Below are positions 1 through 11,585 of a stretch of 64,000 nt of DNA, piece by piece (position 1 is the stretch's first letter; the number at the start of each line of letters is the position of its first letter). The stretch comes from Welwitschia mirabilis. Taxonomy: Eukaryota > Gnetophyta > Gnetopsida > Welwitschiales. Location: assembly GCA_051453625.1 (NCBI GenBank), contig JBOZIK010000001.1:280644684-280708683 (forward strand), read 5' to 3'. Both the position numbers and the translations under genes were made by a program. The notes under the pieces were generated by a model that saw nothing but the letters and a program-made list of their open reading frames with translations, searched no databases and was not told where the DNA came from.

Positions 1-1330
1 TTTGATGTATTTTTAATAAAACTATCAAGAATGCCACCTATTCGAGAAGTTGAGTTTGCTATTGATTTAATTCCAGGTACTCAACCTATTTTTAAGGTAT
101 CTTATAGAATTTATTCTATAAAAATAAAAGAATTAAAAATTTAACTTAAAGAACTTCGACAAAAAGGTTTTATTCATCCTATTGTATCACCATGGGGTGC
201 ACCAGTGTTATTTATAAATAAGAAGGATGGAACACTAAGGTTGTGTATTGATTAAAGACAGTTAAATAAAATTACAAATAAGAACAAATATTCATTACTA
301 AGAATAGATGAGGTATTTGATGAACTCAAGGAAGCTAATGTATTTCTAAAGTTGATTTAAAATTTGAATATCATTAAGTTCGAATTAAGGAAGAAGATAT
401 TCACAAAATAGCTTTTAGATCTCACTATGAGCATTATGAGTTTATTGTCATGCCTTTTGGTTTAACTAATGAGCATATAGTATTCATGAGTCTTATGAAT
501 TACATCTTCCAAATATATCTTAACTCTTTTATAATTTTATTCATTGATAACATTCTCATTTATTCCACATCTTATGAATAACATAAGAAAGACTTGAGAA
601 TAATCTTAAATACTTTAAGAAACCATTGACTATATGCTAACATAAAGAAATTTTATTTTTGGAAAGAATCCATTCATTTCTTAGGTCGTGTACTATCCAA
701 GAAAGGTATTTCAGTTAATCTAGATTAAGTTAAGATATTTATGAAATGGCCAGCACCTATAACTATTATTGAAGTTAGAAGCTTTCTTGGTCTTGCTGGG
801 TATTATCATTGATTCATCTTTAATTTCTCTAAGATAGCTTCTCTTCTAACAAGTTTCTGGAGGAAAAATAAATATTGTCAGTGGACTAAAAAATTTAATA
901 ATTTTTTGATCATTTTAAAGAGTGTTTAACTAGTGCTCTAGTGTTAGCAATGCCAAATGATTCTACGACATTTTTAGTTTACGTTGATGCATTAGGAGAG
1001 GGTCTTGGAGTTGTTCTTGAACATGATAAAAGAGTAATAGCCTATGGATTAAGGTAACTTAAGATATATAAGAAAAACATCCTATTCATGATCTTGAATT
1101 AGCTACAGTAATATTTTATTTAAAGTTATGAAAGCATTATATCTATGGTGTTAAATTTTAAGTTTAGACTGATTATAAGAGTTTAAAATATTTTCACCCA
1201 ACCAAACTTAAACCTTAGGTAAAGAAGATGGATAGAATTTTTGTGTAACTTTGATCTTGAAATTTTATATCATGAGGGTAAAGGAAATAAAGTTGTTAAT
1301 GCCCTTAGTAGACATGGCTATCTTAAAATA
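1..1330 (+). pseudogene. Reverse transcriptase and RNase H of the chromovirus (broken)
   Basis: Frames read RT fingers ([19 protein letters not shown], then LCID), palm (MPFGLTNEH) and the catalytic stretch [10 protein letters not shown] near 529-560. Intact relatives have F-x-D-D there, so the second catalytic Asp is Asn. Next come the thumb (SFLGLAGYYH) and RNase H (LVYVDALGEGLGVVLEHD near 968-1025), then a connection ending in NALSRHGYL near 1300. The RNase H nucleic acid copy-processing role is known for the family; this copy has about ten stops and several frameshifts and cannot be functional. The start is cut by the window edge. Confidence 0.85.
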
Positions 1331-1817
1331 ATTATGAAAAATTAAAGTCAGATACCTCTTATTATTGTAGAGGGTCAAAACAAAGATGAAAACTATCAAA
1401 AATTAAAGAATCAGTTATAAAAATCAACAAATTCAAAAGACTTTAGTATTGATTCAAAGGGTATTTTTAAATTTAAGGAAAGATTCTTAGTTTCTAATGT
1501 AGATGAAATTAGACAAAAGCTAATGTTTAAATTTTATAATCCTCCAATATCTGGTCATCCTAGAGGAATAAAAATGTATCAAAATATGAAGCAAAAATTT
1601 TGGTGCTCAAGGATGAAAAAGGACATAGTAGAATTTGTATCAAAGTGTCTAAATTATCAGTAAGTTAAGGCAAAACATAGGAAATCAGCAGAACTACTCT
1701 ATCCTTGTAATGTTCTAGAATACATGTAAAATGTAATTTACATGGACTTTATATTAGGGCTTCCAAGAACCCCAAGAGGTAATGACTCAGTTATGGTTAT
1801 AATTGATAGAGCAACTA

Positions 1818-1917
1818 NNNNNNNNNNNNNNNNNNNNNNNNNNNNNNNNNNNNNNNNNNNNNNNNNNNNNNNNNNNNNNNNNNNNNNNNNNNNNNNNNNN
1901 NNNNNNNNNNNNNNNNN
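1818..1917. other. Assembly gap, 100 N
   Basis: A run of exactly 100 N inside the chromovirus integrase, flanked by near-identical sequence on both sides. Confidence 0.99.
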
Positions 1918-1980
1918 TATTAGGGCTTCCAAGAACCCCAAGAGGTAAGGACTCAGGTATGGTTATAATTGATAGAACAA
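1918..1980 (+). repeat. Direct duplicate of 1753-1817 across an N gap
   Basis: The roughly 60 bases before the gap at 1818 (integrase core start) recur immediately after it with about four differences. This is either a short tandem duplication or two alleles placed end to end by the assembler. The exactly 100-base gap suggests an unsized join. Confidence 0.8.
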
Positions 1981-2570
1981 TGGAATCAGTACATTTCATT
2001 TTATTAAAGTCTACTTATAGTGCTAAGAATATAGCTAAAGTATACATTCAGAATGTTATTCATTTACATTATATATCCTTAGTGATTATTTATAACAGGG
2101 ACTCAAAATTTACCTCTAAATTTTGGCAAAAACTACAATTGGGATTAGGAACAAAGCTAAATATGAGCATAACATTTCATCTTTAAATAGATGGTCAAGT
2201 AAAAGAAGTCAATAAAATCCTAGAGCATCTTCTTAGAGCATGTGTTATTGATTAGCCTAAGAGTTAGAAAGAATACTTATCATTAATGTAATTTGCATAT
2301 AATAATAATTATCAAAGTTCTATTCAAATGGCTTTATTTAAAGCTTTATATGATAGGAAATGCAGATCACCCACTACATGAATAGAACCTGAGGAAATAT
2401 TGACAATAGGACCAGAAAGGTTATAAGAAATGGAAAATAAGATGAAAACCATAAGGAATAGATTAAAGAAAATAGCAAATAGGCAAAACATGTATGCAGA
2501 TCATTAAAGAAGAGACCTTGAATTCCAAATAGGTGATCATGTCTTTCTTCAAGGTATCATCAATGAAATT

Positions 2571-2960
2571 AGTTATGCAAGGAGTTAAGAGATTAAAACT
2601 AGCCCCTAGATTAATTAGATTATTTCAGATATTGGAACATGTTAAACCTGTTGCATATAGACTTACTCTACCTCCCTAATTATTACAAATGCATAATGTT
2701 ATTCATGTGAATATGCTAGAAAAGTATATTGCAGATCCTTTCCATGTGTTAAATTGGTCTCATATTCAGGTGAAACCCAATTGTTTGACTATAGAGGAGT
2801 TAGAAGCAGTGTTGGACCAATAAACTATTAGTTTACAGAACAAAGAGATCCATCAAGTAAAGATAAAATAGAGTAATTATAATCCTAATTAAGCTACTTG
2901 GGAGCTAGAAGAATCAATGAAAAATAAATACCCAAGTCTTTTTAAATCCCATAATATGTA
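2571..2960 (+). pseudogene. Integrase C-terminus with chromodomain-like tail
   Basis: After the integrase core the frame reads VNMLEKYIADPFHVLNWSH, a conserved linker of plant chromoviruses, then the tail with EELEAVLDQ, NKEIHQVKIK, NPN-stop-ATWELEESMKNKYPSLF. In relatives this is a chromodomain that directs integration to particular chromatin. Two key positions are lost: one Trp codon reads TAG and one Glu codon reads TAA. Coding ends about 65 bases before the LTR. Confidence 0.8.
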
Positions 2961-3434
2961 ATATTAAACTTATAAATCATTATATACTTTGATTCCCAGG
3001 AGTGAATCCTTTGTAAGTGAGAGAGTATGTTATAACCCACATTTTGTAAGCTTTAATTAATAGAGTTTATAAACTATGTAAAACATTTTTAATATCAATT
3101 CTAATGAAATCCTTTTTTTTTAATTCTTAGAGAGAATTTATGTGTAATATTGTAATCAATGAAGTATTGTACATCGAACATTATAGATATTCATAAGATT
3201 AGTAAATTAGTTAATCTTAGTTTTGGATAATTTATTATTCTAAGTTATAATAATAATTATAAGAATTTTAATATAAATAAAATTATTTATGATTAGATAA
3301 GATTATTTTCCATAGTTAAATAGTTAAATAATGTCTATAAAAAAAGGGGGCATGTATCATATTTATTTTAATCATTTATTCATATGTCTTATTCAAGTTT
3401 TAAAAGAAACTAAAATTAATTGGTAAAAGTGAAA

Positions 3435-4129
3435 NNNNNNNNNNNNNNNNNNNNNNNNNNNNNNNNNNNNNNNNNNNNNNNNNNNNNNNNNNNNNNNNNN
3501 NNNNNNNNNNNNNNNNNNNNNNNNNNNNNNNNNNNNNNNNNNNNNNNNNNNNNNNNNNNNNNNNNNNNNNNNNNNNNNNNNNNNNNNNNNNNNNNNNNNN
3601 NNNNNNNNNNNNNNNNNNNNNNNNNNNNNNNNNNNNNNNNNNNNNNNNNNNNNNNNNNNNNNNNNNNNNNNNNNNNNNNNNNNNNNNNNNNNNNNNNNNN
3701 NNNNNNNNNNNNNNNNNNNNNNNNNNNNNNNNNNNNNNNNNNNNNNNNNNNNNNNNNNNNNNNNNNNNNNNNNNNNNNNNNNNNNNNNNNNNNNNNNNNN
3801 NNNNNNNNNNNNNNNNNNNNNNNNNNNNNNNNNNNNNNNNNNNNNNNNNNNNNNNNNNNNNNNNNNNNNNNNNNNNNNNNNNNNNNNNNNNNNNNNNNNN
3901 NNNNNNNNNNNNNNNNNNNNNNNNNNNNNNNNNNNNNNNNNNNNNNNNNNNNNNNNNNNNNNNNNNNNNNNNNNNNNNNNNNNNNNNNNNNNNNNNNNNN
4001 NNNNNNNNNNNNNNNNNNNNNNNNNNNNNNNNNNNNNNNNNNNNNNNNNNNNNNNNNNNNNNNNNNNNNNNNNNNNNNNNNNNNNNNNNNNNNNNNNNNN
4101 NNNNNNNNNNNNNNNNNNNNNNNNNNNNN
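3435..4129. other. Assembly gap, 695 N
   Basis: A sized run of N within the chromovirus LTR. The sequence directly after it (4130) matches the sequence at 4723, after the next gap. Confidence 0.99.
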
Positions 4130-4278
4130 TCATACATGTCAATGTCACTTTTACACAAGTCCATTCAACTTATTATTTATTAATCTTATCAAATAAGAGA
4201 GCTTTCTTTATTTTGTGAGTAATTCATGTAGATGATCTTTAACCAATTATATCAAGTACCTTTGGTATACCATCTATC

Positions 4279-4286
4279 TATAAATA
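4279..4286 (+). promoter_or_regulatory. TATA box, first copy of LTR promoter
   Basis: TATAAATA sits in the context ATCTATCTATAAATATAGCC, followed by a C/T-rich leader. This is the layout of a plant LTR U3/R boundary. Transcription would run rightward from about 30 bases downstream. Confidence 0.55.
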
Positions 4287-4587
4287 TAGCCCTCTCCCTT
4301 CTTCTCAAACTAGTATCCTTAAAGCAAGTCTATGCTACCAAATTTTCTTCTTAATCTTGCTTCCTCTTGAGCGTGGAATTGGAGCTTCGAGCTTAGAGCT
4401 AGGAGCTTGGAGCTTAGAACTTGCAGCTTGAAAGCTTGGAGATAGGATATTGGAGCTTAGCACTTCCTCAATCTTCTTCAATGATAATCAATTTTCTTCT
4501 CTCCAAGTAGGTTCTTCTTTTATGATCATTTTAGTTTTATTTCTTAGATTAGGTCTATGCATATGATTTGCATTTTTTCCTCTTATT

Positions 4588-4687
4588 NNNNNNNNNNNNN
4601 NNNNNNNNNNNNNNNNNNNNNNNNNNNNNNNNNNNNNNNNNNNNNNNNNNNNNNNNNNNNNNNNNNNNNNNNNNNNNNNNNNNNNNN
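4588..4687. other. Assembly gap, 100 N
   Basis: Exactly 100 N between the two copies of the LTR promoter block. Confidence 0.99.
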
Positions 4688-4872
4688 TCTATCCAACATG
4701 TCATTGATCAATCTTATCATTATCATACATGTCAATGTCACTTTTACACAAGTCCATTCAACTTATCATTGATCAATCTTATCAAGTAAGAGAGCTTTCT
4801 TTATCTTGTAGGTAAAATGATGTAGATGGTTTTTAACCAATTATATCAATAACCTTTGGTATACCATTTATC

Positions 4873-4880
4873 TATAAATA
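4873..4880 (+). promoter_or_regulatory. TATA box, second copy of LTR promoter
   Basis: TATAAATA in the second copy of the duplicated block, with the same flanks (ACCATTTATC before, GGACCCTCTCCC after) as the first. Confidence 0.55.
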
Positions 4881-4959
4881 GGACCCTCTCCCTTCTTCTC
4901 AAACTAGTATTCTTAAAGCAAATTTATTACCAAATTTTCTTCTCAATATTTCTTCCTTG

Positions 4960-5046
4960 GAGTTGGAGCTTGGAGCTTGAAGATAGGATCTTGGAGCTTA
5001 GAACTTGGAGTTTGGACTTAAAGATAGGAGCTTAGAGCTTAGCACT
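4960..5046 (+). repeat. GGAGCTT-rich short-period repeat
   Basis: Irregular tandem units of about 10 bases around TTGGAGCTTA. The same tract occurs at 4378-4462 in the first promoter copy with a different unit number. It lies just downstream of the predicted transcript start. Confidence 0.7.
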
Positions 5047-7571
5047 TCCTTAATCTTCTTCAAGAATAATCAATCTTCTTCCCTCCAAATAGGTTCTTCT
5101 TTTATGAATATATTAGTTTCATTTCTTGCATTAGGCCTATGCATATGATTTGCAATTTTCCCTCCCATTGGCTGATACTAAGACAAGGGAGAGATTTGAG
5201 GGATATTTTTACATGCTTAGTTAATGGATTTACCAATGGTTATAAATATATTTTCTTCCCTCCCATTGACGTAGATTAAGATAAGAGAGAGAGTTGAGAG
5301 ACCTCTTAACATGCTTAGCTTATATGTATCTAGCAGATGTTTTGACCAAGTGACCAGGGGTTTCACTATGATTTTGAGTACCCATGTTGTGTTGCATTAT
5401 GTTATTATTTAAATGCATTTTACATCATATTTGCATTAGAGTCTTATTAGGATGAATGAGTCTGATCCTCAAGGATCTATTTAGGCTAGGCACTCCTTCT
5501 CAGAAAAAATCCTAAGGCTTATGGTATTGATGTATTATTTATTATAAGTTTATAGTACTTATAATTATGTTTATTTATTTATAATACAAATTCATAGTCA
5601 TTAATTTATTTTATTTTCAAAAACTAGTATAATTTCTCTCGTGCTTAGTTTACTTAAAGTTTACCAATTATTTTTTTTAAGTTAAGCAACTTAAGAAAGT
5701 CATAACTTATTTAATACTAAGTAAATTTTATGAAAGTTTTTAGTAGGTCTAAACTTATGTTAGGAAGCTAAAAGTCTTAAAACAGCAATTTTTCTATGTC
5801 TAAAATAATTTTTAAAATTTATTTTACAAAAATATCTTAGAATTTATAAGAAAAAAATAGCAAGAAAAAAGTTTCTATTTTTAGAATTTATAGAGAGTTT
5901 TGGAACAAATGGAGTAGTCCATGTTGTAGAGAATTGAATACAATTTCCAAAAAGTATTTACTCATTGAAAAACTCCAAGTATATTAAAATTTATAGCCAT
6001 TTTAGTGAAGGGTATTAGTTTAGTAATTCTTCAACTTAGGCAGTCTTTATAGTTAAAAGTTTAAGCATGTAAAATACATCTAAGCTAATTTAAACTTATT
6101 AAAATTAGTTTTTAGGGATATTATAATGATTCTAGTTTAAGGAAATAAAGTATATTTTATTTCTACATTTTTAAATAATTAATTATAAATTTTTAGTTCT
6201 CATGTCTTCTAAAAGGGAAGAAAATCTGTAATTAATTTTAATAATTATAGACATTATCTAATGGAAGTACCGAATTGTTTTAAATATTATTTATGATTTT
6301 TAGTTAAGTTATATTTATTTTTCTACCTTTTTTATATACTTTTTATTAAAATTTAGGCTCTTAGTCTCTCCTTTTTTGCATAAACATTAGGAATGTCTAC
6401 TTAATGATTCTAGAGATGTATTGTCTAATTAATAAGATTTATTAATATTTTTTTCCTAATAAGAAATGCATATATTTTACCTAGATCTATTTCTATGTAA
6501 ACCCTTAGCAATGATAAAGGGAATTTTCAAGTTGGCTTAGTTTCATAAATGAAGCATCATGTTTTTATGATAGAACTTAAATATATAAATGTGTCTTATT
6601 TGAAAGAATTATTATAATGTAGAAAAATAAAGAGATGTTTTTTTCATTTATTTTCATTTATAAACTTTGAAAAATGTATGATTTTTATATATGAGGAACC
6701 AAATATGCTTGTACAATATATTTCTCTTCTATATGATTATTTACTTAAAATGAACATGATGATAATTAGAATTACTTGTTATGAGGTAAATAATCCAATA
6801 AATATTCACATATTATATGCTTGCATTTATATGATGTATTCATTCCACTAAACTAAGATAATCTCAATACTTATTCCTCCCCATACTTGGATCTCATCAC
6901 CAAGGTCGGTGGCATTGAGCTTTTATTTCCAAATCCTTTTGGAAGTGGATTTGATCACCACTATCCTATCCTACCCATGTATGGACTTACTCCGATATAA
7001 TATCTTAAGCCCTTGGTATCAAAGGATCATGTTGCACCATTCTGTGATGCTTCAAGAAAGCGGAGGTTACTTGTAAGCATGCATCCACCTCATGTACCTC
7101 TTGTCACCTATATTAGGGGTATATCATGGTGAAGTCTAAGCCTATGGAGTTGAGCCTAGCCATATTTGTATAGTTTAAAACTTGAATTAGAATAAACTTA
7201 CATCTGGAGGATGGCTAGATATCGAGTTGAAATGCCATTAATAGGATATTCAACTCCTATTATATCCTAAAACGTATCCATTGTATGTGATAAAACAAAT
7301 TAACATCCCATCAACTTTATACAAGATATTTTGTGTGATAAAAATAAAGTTAGGAATAAATATAGGATACAATTTTGACATCGTCATTATATGCAAACCA
7401 AAAGGGTCTAAAGTTAAGTAATAATTATGTTTTCTAATTATTTTAAATATTGTAATGTGTTAATAGAGTTTAAATAAGATTTAATCCTAGGTTCCATTGT
7501 GCATGTTAGTTAATAAAACAACAAAAAAAAATTATGGTTAATTATGGTAATTGAAATTAGGGTGTTACACT

Positions 7572-7957
7572 TCCATTGGCTTAGATTTAGAATCATGATT
7601 TTCTACATTGAGTCTATAACTTTTTATTAACTTAGATTTAAAACCATAGCATTCTATACTATGTTTACGATCTACCATTGACTTTGATTTAGAATCATGA
7701 TTCCTTAACCTTTTTCTGACTTATATTCAAAATCATTATGTTCTATATTGAGTTCGTGATCTTTCATAAGTTGAGATTATAATCATTCTATCTTGTATTA
7801 AGTCTATTACCTTTTACTGACTTGGATTTAGAACCATGATTTTCTATACTAAGTTAATAACCTTTTAATAACTTAAATTGAGAACTATAATGCTATATAT
7901 TAAGCCTATAACCTTTCACTAAGTTAGATTTAGAACCATGAAATCCTATATTGAATA
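7572..7957 (+). repeat. Minisatellite, 51-bp unit, about 8 copies
   Basis: Units resemble CATTGACTTAGATTTAGAAC followed by a CATGATTTTCTATATTGAGT-like half, with period 50-51 and one short unit near 7675. Copies differ by scattered substitutions. The array begins three bases after the chromovirus LTR end, so the element may have inserted into it or it may have grown at the junction. Confidence 0.8.
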
Positions 7958-9379
7958 TTTACTTAATAGGTTACATTCATATATCACTAATTTCAATTAA
8001 ACTTAAGTCAAGTCTTAGTCAAAGTATTACTTTCGTTGTACATTAGTGTTATTTTACTTCTACATAAATTAATTACAACATTATCTTCTTCTTCTCCTAT
8101 GATAAAACTAGAAGTAGATTATTTTGTCTAATTCTCATTTCCCCTTTCTTTCAAATGATGTAACTTCTTTTCTCTTTTTCTCTTTTTAATCTTTTTCTAG
8201 TATTCTTTAATACCATGATGTTTTCATATTTTCACTTTATCTCTTCTCATTTTTGCTTTACATATTTCCATCTTATAGCTACTTAACAACATTTAGGCTC
8301 TCCAAAAATAAATTTACCAAGTATTCATACTCTTTAGTCTCTCTTGTTTTTTAAAGTTTGCATAAGGTTATCTTCGTTGAATTTAAAGTATGACTTCTTT
8401 AAAATCCTTTTATAGTATCAAATGGATTATGTGCAACTTAAGGTTTGTAAGCAAGAAATATTAAAACTTAGTGATTCAACCAAAATTCAAATGAATGTGA
8501 GAGTTAAATTTTCCAATCTTCTTTTTAATTGCTCCTTATTTCAATTTTAGGTCATTAAAAATATACATGATTCTAGATTACATATATGATTTTTTTTAAT
8601 GTTAAGTTTCATTCCTTTAATCATCTAGATCTAAGGAGAGTGCATATTACCTCTAAAGAAATTTAACACACTTTTGGACTTTTTTGTAGTTTAGTTTTTC
8701 ATAAAAGATTTTTAGTTTATCATCTTAAATAACTAAAATTTTATAAATCCATATTTTAAGATTTTGTTTTATTTTTTTCTTTTTCTTTTTTTAAAATATA
8801 TGAAAAACTCCACTAACAAGGTTATCACAAAGTTTGCTTAGGAAGAATTTTAGTTTGTTACTTTACTACATATGTATTACTAATTGCTTGACGCTAATCC
8901 CATACCTTTGAGGTTTATCTCAGGATAAAGATATTTCATTTAGTTAGAGTAATAACATCTATTTAAGGTTCTTTCTTAATTAGAAATACTAAGATAAATT
9001 TTAATATAATATATCTGCAGAATAATTCTCCTACATATTTTATTTCCTTTGCATAAATCTTCATTTTTTAGTCTTTATTTATGGATATTTATAAACTCTA
9101 TTTTTTACATACTCATGAATCTCTTTTACTTCTAATAAGAAGGGAGAAAATAAGAGTGGATCTACATTTTCTTCAAATAGTTGAGTTTTATTTTTAAAAA
9201 TAATAAATTATTTTATTTTTTTATTTGTTTATTATCTTATTAATCTTAATTCAGTTTTTCTTATTATTACTTACAGATAAATTAGTAAGAGGAATAGTCC
9301 ATTAAGGATTGAAGGTTAACTTCATAGACAAGATGAGGTGGATTAATTCCTTATAATAAGTTGTAGCAAGTTTAAAGTC
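7958..9379. other. AT-rich intergenic DNA, nothing recognised
   Basis: Very AT-rich sequence with many T tracts. No frame on either strand stays open or resembles a family I know. Confidence 0.6.
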
Positions 9380-10630
9380 ATAATAAGAAAACATCTTCCC
9401 CGTTTCCTTTCTTCTTTCATTTTCTTTGATTTGACTATTTTTTATATCATTATCCTCTTTCTTTATTACAAAACTTCTAAAGAATATCTTCCTTAGTTCC
9501 TTCTTGGGAAAAGGAAAAGATGAACATCAATGAATACTTAAGTATTTGTTCATACATTGAAGTATGTCACCTCTCTAAATTATCTTCCTTATTTGGACTA
9601 GAAGTTTTAAGATTTTTTAAACTAAAGGGTAATTTCTCTAATGGAGGCATTGATTTTGATAACTTTCTATAGATGAACGATTTCTTTATGATTTCTTATT
9701 GGACATAAGAAGATTCATTACTATAGTAGGGGTTTTTCCTTTGGTTATATTTATAATGCATATCCTATCATGACTACTTTTCATTCATGGCTCCCTTTGC
9801 CTCTTCTTATATTGTTGCATATTTCTCTAATATAAACAAGAAGCTTCTATCCCTCATGTCTAAACTTATTCCTAAGGTATCGGGCCTTGTCTCTTAGATC
9901 AAAGAGGCAGAGATATTGGAAGCAATGATTTTTTCTCAAGTAACCCAATGATTTCATTAAGATGACATGTTCCAATATTAATATCATCATGATTATAAAA
10001 AATATTTCTAGGTTATAAAGTTAGAAAACTTCTTATTATTTTATCTATTAAATGACATTTAAGATCCTATCTACCATAATTTTTAATTGTCTATCAATGA
10101 ACTTGAAGCAAATTATTAGATGACAAGGTATAAGATGAGATAGCTGGAAGAGGAATAAGTAAAGCCTACAATGCTCAAGGTATACTTTTTTTTTCTTTAC
10201 ATGTTTTATAAAAATTGTAAATTCATCTTTTATTAATACTTTATCTTTCTTCAATTTTAGGATAAGATGATTGCCCTTCAACATAACAACTAGGTACTTC
10301 AAAATAAGGTTGTCCAATTAAAGATGAATTCAATAAAGGTTTCTTAGAAGGATTCACATATTAGACATCTCAATTGCATTCTCAAAAATTCATATAGAGC
10401 CTCATTATGACTAAGGAATATCTTTGTACTTTCTACCATGAACATGGCATCTCCGAGGAGCACATGCAAGCATTCATTTAATGCATTGTATCTTTACTAA
10501 GTAATTATTATGGCAAAGTCGTAACCATATATTTTCTAGTTGTATATGATTCTTAGAAAGAGATCCTCGTAATTTACTTAAGTCTTCATCGAGTGACTTC
10601 TATTCACACGCTACTCAAGATTTTAATGTT
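9380..10630 (+). pseudogene. Unrecognised gene-like relic
   Basis: Plus-strand frames hold stretches of protein-like composition: a segment with CSYIEVCHLSKLSSLFGLEV near 9550, KLIPKVSGLVS near 9870, then after a T-rich, intron-like interval a charged stretch with QNKVVQL near 10300. Several stops and frameshifts separate them. A minus-strand frame at 10048-10317 is open but looks like the shadow of this region. I do not recognise the family. It could be a host pseudogene or a transposon gene. Confidence 0.3.
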
Positions 10631-11580
10631 TTTAATGATAAGTGATGCATGCCTCTTATTTTTATGAGAAATTTTATGTACATCTTGTGTGATGCCTTTA
10701 TGTCTATAAAAAATCCTTTTAAGTAATGCAAAATCTATTTTCTTATAATTAAAATTCTTATTGCCCTTTTTTAAATACATAAAAAATGGTTAAAAAATAG
10801 TCATTTTATTTCTATTTTTTAAAAACACAAAGAATTTGATAATAAATCATTTTTCTCTCATACCAATTATGACATTCCAACATCATAAAATTAATTTTGT
10901 GATAAAGTTAAATGTTAATAATGAATATTATTTTTAAAGAGAAAATAAATATATAAAAAATTAAGAATTTAGCATGAAATATTAATAATGGACATAATTG
11001 AAAAAAATATAAATTAGAAACTTATTTTTATTAATGAAATAAATTCTCTCTACAACCCTAATCATTACCAAAGAGGAAAGTATAATTAGAAAAACTAAAT
11101 AGAAATAATTGCATTTAATATTTATTTTATAAAACCACTAGGTAATTAAGTTATCTTATAAAGAATATGGTCTTACTCTGAAAATCCCATGGAAGCCCTA
11201 AATCTGAACTTGATAGTCCCTTTTGACTTTAATAAGAGGTCATAACAGAAGTTACACCTCTTCTACAAGGCCTATACACTTAAATTGTAGTTATAACTTC
11301 TCTTAAATTAATTAGTCCCTCTTTAATCATATAATAATCCATTGACTCATTTCAAATGACATGTTATTTATTTAAAGTAGTAGCTATGTTATTTGTTTCT
11401 TACTCATTTAGACACTAAAAAGAATATATGACCATCTCTCAACATTTAGGAATTGCAGCATGTAATAAAACTTAATCCTATGCCCCATAAAAAATGCTTT
11501 CTTCTGTCATCTGTTAATCTAATCTTAAGCATATTATATGGTCACGAGGATTATTATTTCTTAGATGGATATTTAGGATG
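10631..11580. other. AT-rich flank of the Athila complex
   Basis: No gene recognised. A plus-strand frame at 11453-11641 crosses the boundary of the Athila complex and is therefore not a real gene. The last bases are the pre-insertion sequence that continues at 31834. Confidence 0.5.
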
Positions 11581-11585
11581 TAGAT
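11581..11585. repeat. Target-site duplication TAGAT, left
   Basis: The five bases TAGAT directly before the left LTR recur directly after the right LTR at 31829-31833. Five bases is the usual duplication for Ty3/gypsy elements. Confidence 0.75.

Larger units (their letters stand above)
1331..2570 (+). pseudogene. Integrase of the chromovirus (broken, interrupted by a gap)
   Basis: The zinc-binding part reads GHPRGIKMYQNMKQKFWCSR and SKCLNYQ around 1550-1665. The catalytic core starts with YMDFILGLPRTPRGNDS near 1740. After 100 N the same core start is read again from about 1918, so this segment appears twice. The second catalytic motif is VIIYNRDSKF near 2083 (usually DRD, here NRD), and the Glu motif lies in QVKEVNKILEHLLRAC near 2195. 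The second core copy stays open for about 90 residues, then stops recur. The integrase would insert the cDNA into chromatin. It is a pseudogene. Confidence 0.85.
4130..5168 (+). repeat. Duplicated LTR promoter block (4130-4587 and 4723-5168)
   Basis: Two direct copies of about 450 bases, both starting TCATACATGTCAATGTCACT and ending around CTATGCATATGATTTGCA, differ by scattered substitutions and small indels. Each contains the TATA box and the GGAGCTT-rich tract. The second follows an exact 100-N gap, so this may be a real tandem duplication or two alleles laid end to end. Confidence 0.8.
1..7569 (+). mobile_element. Tekay-type Ty3/gypsy chromovirus, 3' part with 3' LTR
   Basis: The order is reverse transcriptase, RNase H, integrase and a chromodomain-like tail, then a purine-rich tract and a long LTR. 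The 5' LTR, gag and protease lie outside the window. The integrase start (YMDFILGLPRTPRG) and the tail (ATWELEESMKNKYPSLF) are typical of plant chromoviruses. The LTR termini, TGTTATAACCC and GGGTGTTACA, form the imperfect inverted repeat usual in the Tekay/Del lineage. No frame is open throughout. Three N runs interrupt the element. The target duplication cannot be tested without the 5' end. Confidence 0.85.
3028..7569 (+). mobile_element. 3' LTR of the chromovirus
   Basis: It starts TGTTATAACCC just after the purine-rich tract GTAAGTGAGAGAGTA (3013-3027, probable polypurine tract) and ends GGGTGTTACA. Its 4.5 kb includes 795 N. It holds an internally duplicated promoter block, runs of the 10-base unit TTGGAGCTTA, and a partly duplicated segment with CCTCCCATTG at about 5161 and 5258. 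The 5' end cannot be compared, so boundaries rest on termini and position. Confidence 0.75.

Noticed and set aside
3393-4196. Long open frames on both strands
   Set aside because: They run through a 695-N gap, so openness is meaningless. The same holds for frames across 1818-1917, 4588-4687 and 18143-19076.
10048-10317. Minus-strand open frame of 89 codons
   Set aside because: Lys/Leu-rich, lies across a T-rich interval of the plus-strand relic, no recognisable motif.
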